A stretch of DNA of 64,000 nt from Rhizobiales bacterium dw_265 (GTDB lineage Bacteria; Pseudomonadota; Alphaproteobacteria; Micropepsales; Micropepsaceae). The stretch spans positions 186,001 to 250,000 of the forward strand of contig JAAVUU010000003.1 of the NCBI GenBank assembly GCA_018449595.1, given 5' to 3'. The notes below the pieces were generated by a model. The model was not told the DNA's origin, did not search any database, and saw only the letters and a program-made list of their open reading frames with translations. The position numbers were made by a program, and so were the translations under genes. Position 1 is the first letter of the stretch; the number at the start of each line of letters is the position of its first letter. Of this stretch, positions 41,974 to 50,849 are shown in pieces.

Positions 41974-44270
41974 CGGACGAGCGCAAAGTCCCGGGGGTAC
42001 GGCCCTTTCGCGGCCCGGCGGGCGGTTGGGATGCCCTGATCGCGGTGGCGCGGGCGCTGCGCGGCCAGGAGGTGATCGTGGATGGCGTCAAGACGCTGCT
42101 GCGCAACAACCAGCCCCACGGCTTCGACTGCCCCGGCTGCGCCTGGCCCGATCCCAAGCACACGTCTTCCTTCGAATTCTGCGAGAACGGCGCCAAGGCG
42201 GTTTCCTGGGAAGCCACCCACAAGCGCAACACGCCCGAATTCTTCGCCGCCCATACGGTCTCGGAACTGGTCACCTGGTCGGACTATGACCTGGAAAATG
42301 AAGGGCGCATCACCCATCCCATGTTGCATGACGCGCAAAGCGACCGTTTTGTGCCGATCTCCTGGGACGATGCTTTCGCGCGCATCGGCGCGGCGCTGAA
42401 GGCGCTGCCCGGTCCCGACAGGGCGGAATTCTATACCTCGGGCCGCGCCTCCAACGAGGCGGCCTTCATGTTCCAGCTTTTCGTGCGCGCCTATGGCACC
42501 AACAATTTCCCCGACTGTTCCAACATGTGCCATGAGGCGACCAGCGTCGGCCTGCCGATGTCCATCGGCGTCGGCAAGGGCACCGTGGTGCTGGAGGATT
42601 ACGACAAGAACGACCTGCTGATCAGCTTCGGCCACAATCCGGGCACCAACCATCCGCGCATGATGACCACCTTCCACAATACGGCGCGGCGCGGCACTCC
42701 CATCATCGCCTTCAATCCGCTGAAGGAGCGGGCGCTGGAACGCTTCGCCGCCCCCCAGAATCCCATAGAGATGGCGACCTTCAGCTCCACGCCCATCGCC
42801 TCGTCCTATCACCAGGTCAAGGTGGGCGGCGATGTCGCGGCACTGAAGGGCATGATGAAGCGGGTGCTGGAGCGCGATGCCCAGGATCTTGCGGCGGGTG
42901 GGCCGGGCAAGCTGGACCGCGCCTTCATCGCCGAACATACCGTGGGGTTCGAGGCGCTGAAGGCCGACCTGGAGGCCACCGGCTGGCCCGACATCGAGCG
43001 CGTCTCGGGCCTCACCCGCGACGCCATCGAGGCCGCCGGCGACGCCTATGTCGTGGCCGAGCGGGTGATCATCGCCTATGGCATGGGCATGACCCAGCAC
43101 AAGTTCGGCACCGCCAATGTGCAGCAAATGATGAACCTGCTTCTGTTGCGCGGCAATGTCGGACGGCCCGGCGCGGGGCTGGCCCCCATCCGCGGCCATT
43201 CCAATGTCCAGGGCGACCGCACCGTGGGCATCACCGAAATCCCCAACAAGGCGCTGCTGGACGGCATGGAGCGCGCCTTCGGCTTCCGCCCGCCGCAAGC
43301 CTTCGGCCACAATGCCGTGGACGCGGCCAGGGCGATCATCGACGGCAGCGCCAAGGCGATCGTCTGCCTGGGCGGCAATTTCGCCGTCGCCATGTCCGAT
43401 CCCCAGACCATCCAGGCGGCGATGCGCAATCTGGACATCGCGGTGCATCTGGGCACCAAGCTCAACCGCACCCATCTGATGACGGCGAAACAGACCCTGA
43501 TCCTGCCGGTGCTGGGCCGCACCGAACTCGACATGCAGGCATCCGGGCCGCAGGCGGTGACGGTGGAGGATTCCGTTTCGATGGTGCATGCCTCGCACGG
43601 CAAGCTGCCGCCGGCCTCGCAGCATCTGCGCTCGGAGCCCGCCATCATCGCGGGCATCGCCAAGGCCACGCTGGGCGACAAATACGGCATCGAGTGGGAC
43701 GAACTGATTGCCGATTATGACCGCATCCGCGACAAGATCGAGATCGTCTTCCCCGAGTTCAAGAATTTCAACGCCCGCATCCGCCAGCCGGGCGGCTTTC
43801 TTCTCTATGTCGCGGCGGCGCACCGCGAATGGCGCACGCCCAGCAAGAAAGCCAACTTCCTGGTGATGGACGGGCTGTGCGAAGACCCGCGCAGCAGCAG
43901 CGCCGACGTGCTGACCCTGACCACCCTGCGCGCCCACGACCAGTACAACACCACCATCTATGGCCTCAACGACCGCTATCGCGGCGTATTCGGCCGCCGC
44001 GACATCCTGTTCATGAACAAGGACGACCTGGCGGCGCGCCAACTGGCGCATGGCGATGTGGTGGAAATCGAGGCGGTGCCGTATGACGGCGAGGCGCCGG
44101 GCCCGCGCCGCGCCCTGCGTCTGACCGCCATCGCCTATGAGATTCCGCGCGGCTGCGCCGCGGCCTATTATCCCGAAGCCAATCTGCTGGTGCCGCTGGG
44201 TCATCACGATCCCCAGTCGGGCACGCCGTCCTACAAGTCGGTGCCGGTGTGGGTGCGGCGCGCGGCTTGA
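41970..44270 (+). CDS. FdhF/YdeP family molybdopterin oxidoreductase
   Basis: A 766-residue member of the DMSO-reductase superfamily, YdeP branch (formate-dehydrogenase-like alpha subunits). The N-terminus has DCPGCAWPDP, the motif for this branch; the molybdenum-site region is NFPDCSNMCHEATSVGL. PGRGTNHPR-like GHNPGTNHPRMM and GRTELDMQASGPQ follow, and a C-terminal beta-barrel begins near residue 640. Two MGD cofactors are expected. GGAG precedes the ATG, which overlaps the fdhD stop. The reaction of YdeP proteins is not firmly known; formate oxidation or an acid-stress role are often suggested. The end overlaps the convergent MocA gene by 40 bases. Confidence 0.88.
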   Translation: MTDERKVPGVRPFRGPAGGWDALIAVARALRGQEVIVDGVKTLLRNNQPHGFDCPGCAWPDPKHTSSFEFCENGAKAVSWEATHKRNTPEFFAAHTVSELVTWSDYDLENEGRITHPMLHDAQSDRFVPISWDDAFARIGAALKALPGPDRAEFYTSGRASNEAAFMFQLFVRAYGTNNFPDCSNMCHEATSVGLPMSIGVGKGTVVLEDYDKNDLLISFGHNPGTNHPRMMTTFHNTARRGTPIIAFNPLKERALERFAAPQNPIEMATFSSTPIASSYHQVKVGGDVAALKGMMKRVLERDAQDLAAGGPGKLDRAFIAEHTVGFEALKADLEATGWPDIERVSGLTRDAIEAAGDAYVVAERVIIAYGMGMTQHKFGTANVQQMMNLLLLRGNVGRPGAGLAPIRGHSNVQGDRTVGITEIPNKALLDGMERAFGFRPPQAFGHNAVDAARAIIDGSAKAIVCLGGNFAVAMSDPQTIQAAMRNLDIAVHLGTKLNRTHLMTAKQTLILPVLGRTELDMQASGPQAVTVEDSVSMVHASHGKLPPASQHLRSEPAIIAGIAKATLGDKYGIEWDELIADYDRIRDKIEIVFPEFKNFNARIRQPGGFLLYVAAAHREWRTPSKKANFLVMDGLCEDPRSSSADVLTLTTLRAHDQYNTTIYGLNDRYRGVFGRRDILFMNKDDLAARQLAHGDVVEIEAVPYDGEAPGPRRALRLTAIAYEIPRGCAAAYYPEANLLVPLGHHDPQSGTPSYKSVPVWVRRAA

Positions 44271-45517
44271 GCGGGTCCGGCGCCATAGGCGGCAAAGGCT
44301 TGCGGCGTGTCGAGATCGGCCAGGGGCGCATCGCTGCCGGCTTCGACTTCGCGCACCTGCGCGGCCGCCATCAGGCTGCGGGCGCCGGTGTCGCCGGTCA
44401 AGGCCTGGATATCGCCAAAGAATTTCCGCCCCCACAGCACGGGATGGCCGCGCCGCCCGCCCGAGGTGGCGACACAGACCGCGCCGGGATCGAAGGCATC
44501 CAGCATCCGGCCGATCAGGGCCGGGGTGATGGCGGGCATGTCGCCCAGCAGCACCATGGCGCCGTCGCAGTCGGCGGGCACCGCGCCGATGCCCGCGCGC
44601 AGCGAGGTGCTGAGGCCCTCGCCATAGCGGTCATTGTGGGCGAACCGCACCGCTGCGCCCGCCAGCGCCTGCTGCACCGCCCCGGCTTCGTGCCCGGTCA
44701 CCACGATCACCGGATCGAGGCGGCTGGCCAGCGCCGCCTCCACCGCATGGCGCACCAGCGGCTTTGCGTCCAGCAGCATGGTCATCTTGTTGCGGCCCAT
44801 GCGGCTGGAACGGCCCGCCGCCAGGACGATGCCGGCGATGCGCGGCTGGCTGCGCCTGCGCTGTACCAGTTCCGCCAGGATGGCGACGGCGATTTCGGCG
44901 GGCGCGCGCGCGCCGATGGCCAGTCCCACCGGCCCCCGGATCGCCGCCAGCGCATCCTGCGGCAGGCCGCGCGCCCGCAGGCGTTCCAGGCGCCGCGCAT
45001 GGGTGCGCGCCGAGCCCAGCGCGCCGATATAGAAGGCGGGCGAGGCCAGCGCGGCTTCCAGGGCTTCGTCGTCCATCCTGGGATCGTGCGCCAGGGCGAT
45101 CAGGGCGCTGTGCCGGGTGAGGGGGCGCGCCGCCAGCGCGTCTTCAGGCCATTGCCGCTCCAGGCTCATGCCCGCGAACCGCTCCGGCGCGGCATAGGCG
45201 GCGCGCGGATCGATCACCCGCACGCGATAACCGGCGGCCGCGCCCAGCGCCGCCAGGGCCTGGGCGATATGTACCGCGCCGACGATCACAATCTCCCAGG
45301 GCGCGCCATAGGCGGTGAGAAGCCAGGTGCGGCCTTCGATGCGGATGGCGCCGCTGCGGTCGCCGCGCGCGGCCTCGGCCGCGGCCTCTGCCAGCGCCGA
45401 GCGGTCCTGCGACGGATCGATCAGCCGCTCCGCGCCGCTTTCGACATCCAGCGCGCGCACCAGCGGGCGTCCGTCGCGCCGCGCCTGAAGCAGTTGCTGC
45501 AGCACATCGCGGCGCAT
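44231..45517 (-). CDS. XdhC C-terminal (Rossmann) domain fused to MocA-like nucleotidyltransferase
   Basis: A 428-residue fusion. Residues 1-60 are a linker-like part of XdhC. Residues 70-215 form the XdhC Rossmann domain (IVGAVHIAQALAALGAAAG, then VIDPRAAYA and YIGALGSARTHARR). From about 228 the MobA/MocA fold starts: VLAAGRSSRMGRNK, LLGDMPAITP and ADLDTPQAF near the end. MocA makes the molybdopterin cytosine dinucleotide cofactor of xanthine-dehydrogenase-family enzymes; XdhC guards and delivers it. The start ATG overlaps the TGA of the small XdhC N-terminal gene (TGATG). The client is very likely the Mo-hydroxylase 8 kb downstream. Confidence 0.9.
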   Translation of the reverse strand: MRRDVLQQLLQARRDGRPLVRALDVESGAERLIDPSQDRSALAEAAAEAARGDRSGAIRIEGRTWLLTAYGAPWEIVIVGAVHIAQALAALGAAAGYRVRVIDPRAAYAAPERFAGMSLERQWPEDALAARPLTRHSALIALAHDPRMDDEALEAALASPAFYIGALGSARTHARRLERLRARGLPQDALAAIRGPVGLAIGARAPAEIAVAILAELVQRRRSQPRIAGIVLAAGRSSRMGRNKMTMLLDAKPLVRHAVEAALASRLDPVIVVTGHEAGAVQQALAGAAVRFAHNDRYGEGLSTSLRAGIGAVPADCDGAMVLLGDMPAITPALIGRMLDAFDPGAVCVATSGGRRGHPVLWGRKFFGDIQALTGDTGARSLMAAAQVREVEAGSDAPLADLDTPQAFAAYGAGPAQAARRTHTGTDL

Positions 45518-45843
45518 CAGGCGATCGGCTCGACCAGGACTTCGATGTCGCCGCCGCACATCAGGCCCGGCGCGAAAAGGCTGCCGTCGCTGCCGAAGCT
45601 GGCGGTGCGGTGGCGGCCGTCGGCCAGCACCGCCTGGGCCATCTCGATTACGGCATTCTCCACACAGCCCGCCGATACCGATCCGGCAAAGGCGCCGTCG
45701 TCCCGCACCGCCATGTGGCTGCCTTCCGGACGCGGCGCCGAGCCCCGGGTGCGGACCACCGTGGCCAGCGCCACGCCATGGCCCTGCGCCAGCCATTGCC
45801 CGGCGATGGCCAGCACGTCCGATTCAAGGGCGGGGAAGGGCAT
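45517..45843 (-). CDS. XdhC/CoxI N-terminal domain protein
   Basis: A 108-residue protein equal to the XdhC_CoxI domain alone. GVALATVVRTRGSAPRPEGSH is split here as GVALATVVRTRGSAPR and PEGSHMAV; GSVSAGCVENAV carries the conserved Cys and APGLMCGGDIEVL the CGG motif. It serves insertion of sulfurated molybdenum cofactor into xanthine-dehydrogenase-type enzymes. In most genomes this domain and the Rossmann domain are one protein; here the split copy is coupled to the fused gene by TGATG. The start MPFPALES was chosen as the beginning of homology; a longer form with 22 extra residues is less likely. Confidence 0.88.
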   Translation of the reverse strand: MPFPALESDVLAIAGQWLAQGHGVALATVVRTRGSAPRPEGSHMAVRDDGAFAGSVSAGCVENAVIEMAQAVLADGRHRTASFGSDGSLFAPGLMCGGDIEVLVEPIA

Positions 45844-45969
45844 GACATGTCCCGGATATCTTCGGAGGTATCCTAGCGGGAAAAATCGTGAGCGTATCAC
45901 ACGCCGCAATACAATCCCGATATGGGGGTGTGGTTTTTTCGTCCCTGTTTTCTACCTTATAGTCGAGCC

Positions 45970-46983
45970 ATGTCGCTGGAATTGCTGAACAGCCTGCCGC
46001 TGATAGACCCGTTCGGCCGCACCGTGGATTATGTCCGGGTGTCGGTGACGGATCGCTGCAACCTGCGCTGCACCTATTGCATGAGCGAGGAGATGCGGTT
46101 CCTGCCGCGCCGGGACCTGCTGACCCTGGAGGAACTGGACCGGCTGTGCGCCGCCTTTGTCCGCCGTGGCGTCAAGCATCTGCGCCTGACGGGCGGCGAG
46201 CCGCTGACGCGCAAGGGGATCATGGATCTGGTGCGCGGCCTGTCGCGCCATCTGCAAAGCGGCGCATTGGAAGAACTGACCCTCACCACCAATGGCGTGC
46301 GCCTGGCGGAATTCGCGCAGGGCCTGGCCGAGGCCGGGGTGCGCCGGGTCAATGTCTCGCTGGACAGTCTGGACCGCGCCACCTTCGCGCGCATCGCCCG
46401 CGCCGACCGGCTGGCGCAGGTGCTGGACGGCATCGCCGCGGCGCAGGCGGCGGGCCTCAAGGTCAAGATCAACACGGTGGCGCTGAAAAATGACAATGAA
46501 GCCGAGATTCCACGCCTCATCCAATGGGCGCATGCCGGCGGCATGGACATCAGCCTGATCGAAACCATGCCCATGGGCGCGGTGGATGAGGACCGCACCG
46601 ACCAGTTCCTGTCGCTGACGGCGCTGCGCGAGCAGATGCGGTCCTATTGGACGCTGAGCGACCTGCCCGAACGCACCGGCGGGCCATCGCGCTATGTGCG
46701 GGTGGCGCAAACCGGCGGCAGGCTGGGTTTCATCACCCCCCTGACGCACAATTTCTGCGACACCTGCAGCCGGGTGCGGGTGACATGCACCGGCACGCTG
46801 TTCCTGTGCCTGGGGCAGGAGGCGGCAATGGACCTGCGCGGCCCCTTGCGCGCCAGCGACGCGGCGCTGCATGCGGCCATCGACAAAGCCATCGCCGCCA
46901 AGCCCAAGGCGCATGATTTCCTCCTGCCGGTGCCGGGCGCCAGGCCGGCGGTGGCGCGGCACATGTCCGTGACGGGCGGCTGA
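45970..46983 (+). CDS. moaA: GTP 3',8-cyclase MoaA
   Basis: A 337-residue radical-SAM enzyme starting molybdenum cofactor synthesis: GTP to 3',8-cyclo-GTP. The SAM cluster is C30-C34-C37 (CNLRCTYC). The substrate cluster is FCDTC plus a Cys 14 residues on (CxxC-x13-C). The essential C-terminal double Gly is present (SVTGG). The ATG at 45970 was taken since homology starts at [10 protein letters not shown] soon after. It is the first gene of moaA-moaD-moaE-moaB-moaC, all joined by overlaps or zero gaps. Confidence 0.96.
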   Translation: MSLELLNSLPLIDPFGRTVDYVRVSVTDRCNLRCTYCMSEEMRFLPRRDLLTLEELDRLCAAFVRRGVKHLRLTGGEPLTRKGIMDLVRGLSRHLQSGALEELTLTTNGVRLAEFAQGLAEAGVRRVNVSLDSLDRATFARIARADRLAQVLDGIAAAQAAGLKVKINTVALKNDNEAEIPRLIQWAHAGGMDISLIETMPMGAVDEDRTDQFLSLTALREQMRSYWTLSDLPERTGGPSRYVRVAQTGGRLGFITPLTHNFCDTCSRVRVTCTGTLFLCLGQEAAMDLRGPLRASDAALHAAIDKAIAAKPKAHDFLLPVPGARPAVARHMSVTGG

Positions 46984-47237
46984 TGCCGCGCCTGGTCTTC
47001 CTGGGCAAGTTCCGTCCGCTGGCGCCGCCAGGGCTCGACAGGGTCGAACCGCCATCCACCGTCACGACGCTGAACGACCTCAAGCTGTGGGTCGGCGGCG
47101 AGGCGCCCGCGCTGGGGGCGGCGCTGGCGGACATGCCCTGCAAGCTGGCCGTCAACCAGCAGATCGTGCACGACCTGTCGCGGCACTTTCACCCCGATGA
47201 CGAGATCGCTTTCATGCCGCCCATGAGCGGGGGCTGA
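46983..47237 (+). CDS. moaD: Molybdopterin synthase small subunit MoaD
   Basis: An 84-residue ubiquitin-like sulfur carrier ending in the required Gly-Gly (PPMSGG), whose thiocarboxylate supplies dithiolene sulfur. VNQQIV and DDEIAFMPP are standard MoaD elements. The ATG overlaps the moaA stop (TGATG), and the stop abuts the moaE ATG. Confidence 0.92.
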   Translation: MPRLVFLGKFRPLAPPGLDRVEPPSTVTTLNDLKLWVGGEAPALGAALADMPCKLAVNQQIVHDLSRHFHPDDEIAFMPPMSGG

Positions 47238-47693
47238 ATGGACATCCGCGTCACGGCGGCGGCCTTCGATCCGCAGGCGGAAGCGGCGGGCTTTGCCGCC
47301 GGCCGTCACGACATGGGGGCGCTGGTGAGTTTCACTGGCCTGTGCCGCGCCGCCAGTGACGGCAAGGCAGTCGCTGAACTGTTCCTGGATCATTATCCCG
47401 GCTTCACCGAACGCGAGATCGCCCGCATCGCCGAAGATATCGCGGCGCGTTGCGGCTGCCCGGACTTGCTGGTAATCCATCGCGTAGGCCGCGTCGTGCC
47501 GGGCGAGGCCATCGTGCTGGTGGCGGCGCTGTCCGGGCATCGCGCCGATGCCTTTGAGGCGGTGCGCCTGCTGATGGATTATCTCAAGACCGACGCGCCG
47601 CTGTGGAAGCGGGAAACCGGCCCGGACGGCGTGCGCTGGATCGCGCCGCGCGCGGAAGATGCGGCGCGGCGCGCCGAGGCGGAGGAAGCATGA
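47238..47693 (+). CDS. moaE: Molybdopterin synthase large subunit MoaE
   Basis: A 151-residue subunit that converts cyclic pyranopterin monophosphate to molybdopterin with MoaD. It shows GALVSFTGLCR, LFLDHYPGF, IHRVGRVVPGE, SGHRADAF and the catalytic Lys in APLWKRE. It begins directly after moaD and ends by ATGA overlap with moaB. Confidence 0.94.
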   Translation: MDIRVTAAAFDPQAEAAGFAAGRHDMGALVSFTGLCRAASDGKAVAELFLDHYPGFTEREIARIAEDIAARCGCPDLLVIHRVGRVVPGEAIVLVAALSGHRADAFEAVRLLMDYLKTDAPLWKRETGPDGVRWIAPRAEDAARRAEAEEA

Positions 47694-48247
47694 GCGCTAT
47701 GTTGGAAGCCCCTGGCGGCGGCAGGATGTCGGACGAGATCGCCTTTCGCCCGCTGAAGGTCGCGGTGCTGACGGTGTCGGATACGCGCGACGAGGAGAGC
47801 GACACCTCGGGCAAGCTGCTGGCCGGCCGCGTGGCGCGCGACGGCCATATCCTGGCCGCCCGCGCCATGGTCCGGGACGATATCGGGGAAATACAGCGCC
47901 AGTTGAAAGCCTGGATCGCGGACCCTGAGGTCGAGGTGGTGGTGTCCACCGGCGGCACCGGACTTTCCGGCCGCGATGTGACGCCGGAAGCCGCGCGGCC
48001 GCTGTTCGACAAGGCGATCGAGGGCTTCGAGGTCGTCTGGCACATGGTCAGCTTCCAGACCGTGGGTCTTTCCACCCTGCAGAGCCGCGCCTGCGCCGGG
48101 CTGGCGGGCAGCACGCTGATTTTTTGCCTGCCCGGTTCCAACGGCGCCTGCAAGGACGGCTGGGACCGCATCATCCGCTGGCAGCTCGACAGCCGCCACC
48201 GGCCCTGCAATTTCGCCGAAGCCATGCCGCGATTCGGGGAAACGTGA
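47690..48247 (+). CDS. moaB: Molybdenum cofactor biosynthesis protein MoaB/Mog type
   Basis: A 185-residue MogA/MoaB-fold protein that binds or adenylylates molybdopterin. The MPT-binding loop is [34 protein letters not shown] and [14 protein letters not shown] are further family segments. An ATG 12 codons in (MSDEIA) is an alternative start, but the ATGA overlap with moaE favours the longer form. The next gene moaC overlaps by TGATG. Confidence 0.9.
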   Translation: MSAMLEAPGGGRMSDEIAFRPLKVAVLTVSDTRDEESDTSGKLLAGRVARDGHILAARAMVRDDIGEIQRQLKAWIADPEVEVVVSTGGTGLSGRDVTPEAARPLFDKAIEGFEVVWHMVSFQTVGLSTLQSRACAGLAGSTLIFCLPGSNGACKDGWDRIIRWQLDSRHRPCNFAEAMPRFGET

Positions 48248-48723
48248 TGGGCGGCGATCTCACGCATCTGGATGCTGCCGGCCGGGTCCGTATGGTGGAT
48301 GTGGGCGCCAAGCCGGTGACGGCGCGCGAAGCGGTGGCGCAGGGGCGTGTGCGCATGACGCCGGAAACCCTGCGCAAGGCGATAACCGGCGATTCAAAAA
48401 AGGGCAGCGTGCGCGCGGCGGCCGAGATCGCGGGCATCATGGCGGCCAAGCGCACAGCGGAACTGATCCCGCTTTGCCATCCTGTGGCGCTGACCAGCGT
48501 GACGGTGGATGTCGCCGCCGATGAGGCCGCCGGGGCGCTGGTGGTGACGGCGCGGGCCAGGACCAGCGGCCAGACCGGGGTGGAGATGGAGGCGCTGACG
48601 GCCGTGTCGGTGGCCTGCCTGACGATCTACGACATGCTGAAGGCGTCGGATCGCGCCATGGTGATCGAAGCCATCGCCCTGCTGGAAAAGCATGGCGGCG
48701 TGTCCGGCAGTTATGTTCGCTAG
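48247..48723 (+). CDS. moaC: Cyclic pyranopterin monophosphate synthase MoaC
   Basis: A 158-residue enzyme working after MoaA. Conserved parts are [46 protein letters not shown] (active-site His), [13 protein letters not shown] and LKASDRAM (Lys and Asp). It ends the moa operon; the stop codon lies within the left arm of a palindrome. Confidence 0.95.
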   Translation: MGGDLTHLDAAGRVRMVDVGAKPVTAREAVAQGRVRMTPETLRKAITGDSKKGSVRAAAEIAGIMAAKRTAELIPLCHPVALTSVTVDVAADEAAGALVVTARARTSGQTGVEMEALTAVSVACLTIYDMLKASDRAMVIEAIALLEKHGGVSGSYVR

Positions 48724-48800
48724 GGTCACTCGATTGGAATTTAAAACAAAACTGTCATGGCCCGCAGTCGCGGGCCATGACAGCTGAGTACGGACCCTAG
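48720..48800. repeat. Palindromic repeat/terminator between moaC and modA
   Basis: Outer arms CTAGGGTC (48720-48727) and GACCCTAG (48793-48800) contain the stop codons of the convergent moaC and modA genes. Inside is a perfect 13-bp hairpin, TGTCATGGCCCGC (48753-48765) with GCGGGCCATGACA (48770-48782), loop AGTC, flanked by an A/T tract (TTTAAAACAAAA). The inner part is a shorter, inverted relative of the element at 37392-37516. It should end transcription from both sides. Confidence 0.75.
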
Positions 48801-49567
48801 GGCCGCGAGAAACCGGCCTTCTCGAAAATCGCGCGGGCCTCGGGCCCCGACAGGAAGGCCAGGAAGTCCCGTGCCGCGGGCGTCGCCCCTGGGGTCAGCG
48901 CCACGGGATAGACGATCGGCGGATGGCTGTTTTCCGGGAAGACACCGGCGACCTTGACCTGCGGCGCGACGCGCGCGTCGGTGGCATAGACGATGCCGTA
49001 GGGAGCTTCGCCGCGCGCGACATATTCCAGCGCCACGCGCACATTCTCGGCCGGGGCCAGGTGATCCGCCACGCTGTCCCACACCCCCAGCGCGGTCAGC
49101 GCCGCCTTGCCGTATTTCCCGGCCGGGACCGATGCGGGGTCCGCCAGCGCCAGCCTGCCGCCGCCCAATGCGCCCGCCAGGTCGAAATGCGGTGCGATGG
49201 TCAGCGGTTTGCTGTCCTGCGCCCCGATCAGCACCAGCCGGTTGCCCAGCAGGGTGCGGCGGCTGGCGGTCTCGATCAGGTTCTTCTGCTGCAGGTAATC
49301 CATCCAGTCGGTGTCCGCCGAAAAGAAGATGCCCGCCTGCGCCCCCTGTTCGATCTGCCGCGCCAATGCCGATGACGCCCCGAAGGACAGGGTCACGCTC
49401 TTGCCGGTCTTCGTCTTGTAGGCGTCGGCCACGGCTTTCATGCTGTCGGTCAGCGACGCGGCGGCGAAGACGGTGACGCTGTCCTGGGCCAGCGCCATCC
49501 GTGGCGCGAGCAGCAGGAGCGCAAGACCGAACAGGGCGCGGCGATGGAATGTGTGGCGGGTGGACAA
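48797..49567 (-). CDS. modA: Molybdate-binding periplasmic protein ModA
   Basis: A 256-residue solute-binding protein. A signal peptide (residues 1-27, ending MALAQ) precedes VFAAASLTDSM, SFGASSALARQIEQGA and FFSADTDWMDYL, whose Ser residues bind the oxyanion, and VEYVARGEAPYGIVYATDA-type text (YVARGEAPYGIVYATDA). The start is TTG with GAGG seven bases ahead; the next in-frame ATG would remove most of the signal peptide. Unusually it is on the opposite strand from modB/modC, with moeA between; a 28-base spacer separates modA and moeA starts. Confidence 0.93.
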   Translation of the reverse strand: MSTRHTFHRRALFGLALLLLAPRMALAQDSVTVFAAASLTDSMKAVADAYKTKTGKSVTLSFGASSALARQIEQGAQAGIFFSADTDWMDYLQQKNLIETASRRTLLGNRLVLIGAQDSKPLTIAPHFDLAGALGGGRLALADPASVPAGKYGKAALTALGVWDSVADHLAPAENVRVALEYVARGEAPYGIVYATDARVAPQVKVAGVFPENSHPPIVYPVALTPGATPAARDFLAFLSGPEARAIFEKAGFSRP

Positions 49568-49595
49568 GATATGCCTCGCGGCCTAGCGTTTGCGG

Positions 49596-50849
49596 ATGGC
49601 GTTCGATACTGGTGGACATAACGTGTCACAGGACGGCAGGCCTGCCAAGCGCGCCCTGATGGATGTCGAAGGCGCGCGCGCCGTCATGCTGGCGGGCATT
49701 GCGGTGTCGCCCGCCGAGGCGGTGCCGATGGACCGCGCCCTGGGCCGCGTATTGGCCGAACCCGTTGTGGCGGCGCGCGATCAGCCGCCGTTCCCCGCCT
49801 CCGCCATGGATGGCTATGCCATGCGCGCGGCGGATGCGCCCGGCGCATTGACGGTCGTGGGCGAGTCCGCGGCGGGGCGCGGCTTTACCGGCCTCCTGGC
49901 TCGCGGCCAGGCGATCCGCATCTCGACCGGCGCGCCTGTTCCCGATAGCGCCGACACCGTGGTGATCCAGGAAGATGTGCAAAGGGCGGGCGACGCGGTG
50001 ACCGTGCCGTCCGTCAGGCCCGGCGCGAACATCCGCCCGCGCGGCGGCGATTTCGCCGCCGGGGCGCGGTTGCTGGAACCGGGGCGCAGGCTGGATGGCG
50101 TGGCGCTGTCGCTGGCGGCGGCGGCGGGCCGTGCGATGCTTTGTGTGCGCGCACGTCCGCGCATCGCCATCCTTTCGAGCGGCGATGAACTGACCGAGCC
50201 GGGCGAAACGCCGGGGCCGTTCCAGATATTCAATTCCGGTACACGCGGCGTCGGCAGCCTGGTCGAAGGCTGGGGCGGGACGGCGCATCGCCTTGCCATC
50301 GCGCGCGACGATGCCGGTGCGATTGCGGCGGCGGCGCAGCAGGGCCTGCGCGCCCACGATCTGCTGGTGGTGATCGGCGGCGCGTCGGTGGGCGATCACG
50401 ATCACGCCAAGCCCGCTCTGTCCCGGCTGGGGATGGAAATGAAAGTCGACAAGATCGCGCTGCGGCCCGGCAAGCCGACCTGGTTCGGCGTCACGCCGTT
50501 GGGGCCGGTGCTGGGATTGCCCGGCAATCCGGCGTCGGCGCTGGTCTGCGCCGAACTGTTCCTGAGGCCGATCGTCGCGGCGATGCTGGGCCGGCCCGCC
50601 GAACCCGTATTCCGCCGCGCGCGGCTTGTGGAATCCCTGCCCGCCAATGGCCCGCGCGAGCATTATCTGCGGGCGCGGCTGGACAGCGACGAGGCGGGCA
50701 GCCTGGTGGTGCGCGCCTTCGAGCAGCAGGATTCTTCGCTGATCTCGATATTTGCCGCCGCCAATGCGCTGGTGCGGCTTGCGCCGGGCACGGCGGCCCT
50801 CGCACCCGGCGCGCTGGTGGATGTGCTGCCGCTGGATGCGGGATGCTGA
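49596..50849 (+). CDS. moeA: Molybdopterin molybdenumtransferase MoeA
   Basis: A 417-residue enzyme that inserts molybdate into adenylylated molybdopterin. Segments: RDQPPFPASAMDGYAMRA, RISTGAPVPDSADTVVIQED, VRPGANIRPRGGDF, ILSSGDEL, FNSGT, GGASVGDHDH and LRPGKPTWFG with GLPGNPASALV. The ATG at 49596 was chosen over a TTG two codons earlier and an ATG 21 codons later (MDVEGAR), where homology begins; no good ribosome site decides. Its end overlaps modB by 7 bases, coupling cofactor insertion with molybdate uptake. Confidence 0.94.
   Translation: MAFDTGGHNVSQDGRPAKRALMDVEGARAVMLAGIAVSPAEAVPMDRALGRVLAEPVVAARDQPPFPASAMDGYAMRAADAPGALTVVGESAAGRGFTGLLARGQAIRISTGAPVPDSADTVVIQEDVQRAGDAVTVPSVRPGANIRPRGGDFAAGARLLEPGRRLDGVALSLAAAAGRAMLCVRARPRIAILSSGDELTEPGETPGPFQIFNSGTRGVGSLVEGWGGTAHRLAIARDDAGAIAAAAQQGLRAHDLLVVIGGASVGDHDHAKPALSRLGMEMKVDKIALRPGKPTWFGVTPLGPVLGLPGNPASALVCAELFLRPIVAAMLGRPAEPVFRRARLVESLPANGPREHYLRARLDSDEAGSLVVRAFEQQDSSLISIFAAANALVRLAPGTAALAPGALVDVLPLDAGC

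Noticed and set aside
41793..44435. Open frame of 880 codons on the minus strand
   Set aside because: Antisense to fdhD and the YdeP-type gene; a shadow by composition.
45844..45969. Possible molybdenum-cofactor riboswitch before moaA
   Set aside because: Only a short GGATATC/GAGGTATCC-like hairpin is visible at 45853-45872; the 126-base gap is too short for the usual Moco RNA, and no match to its conserved core was found by eye.
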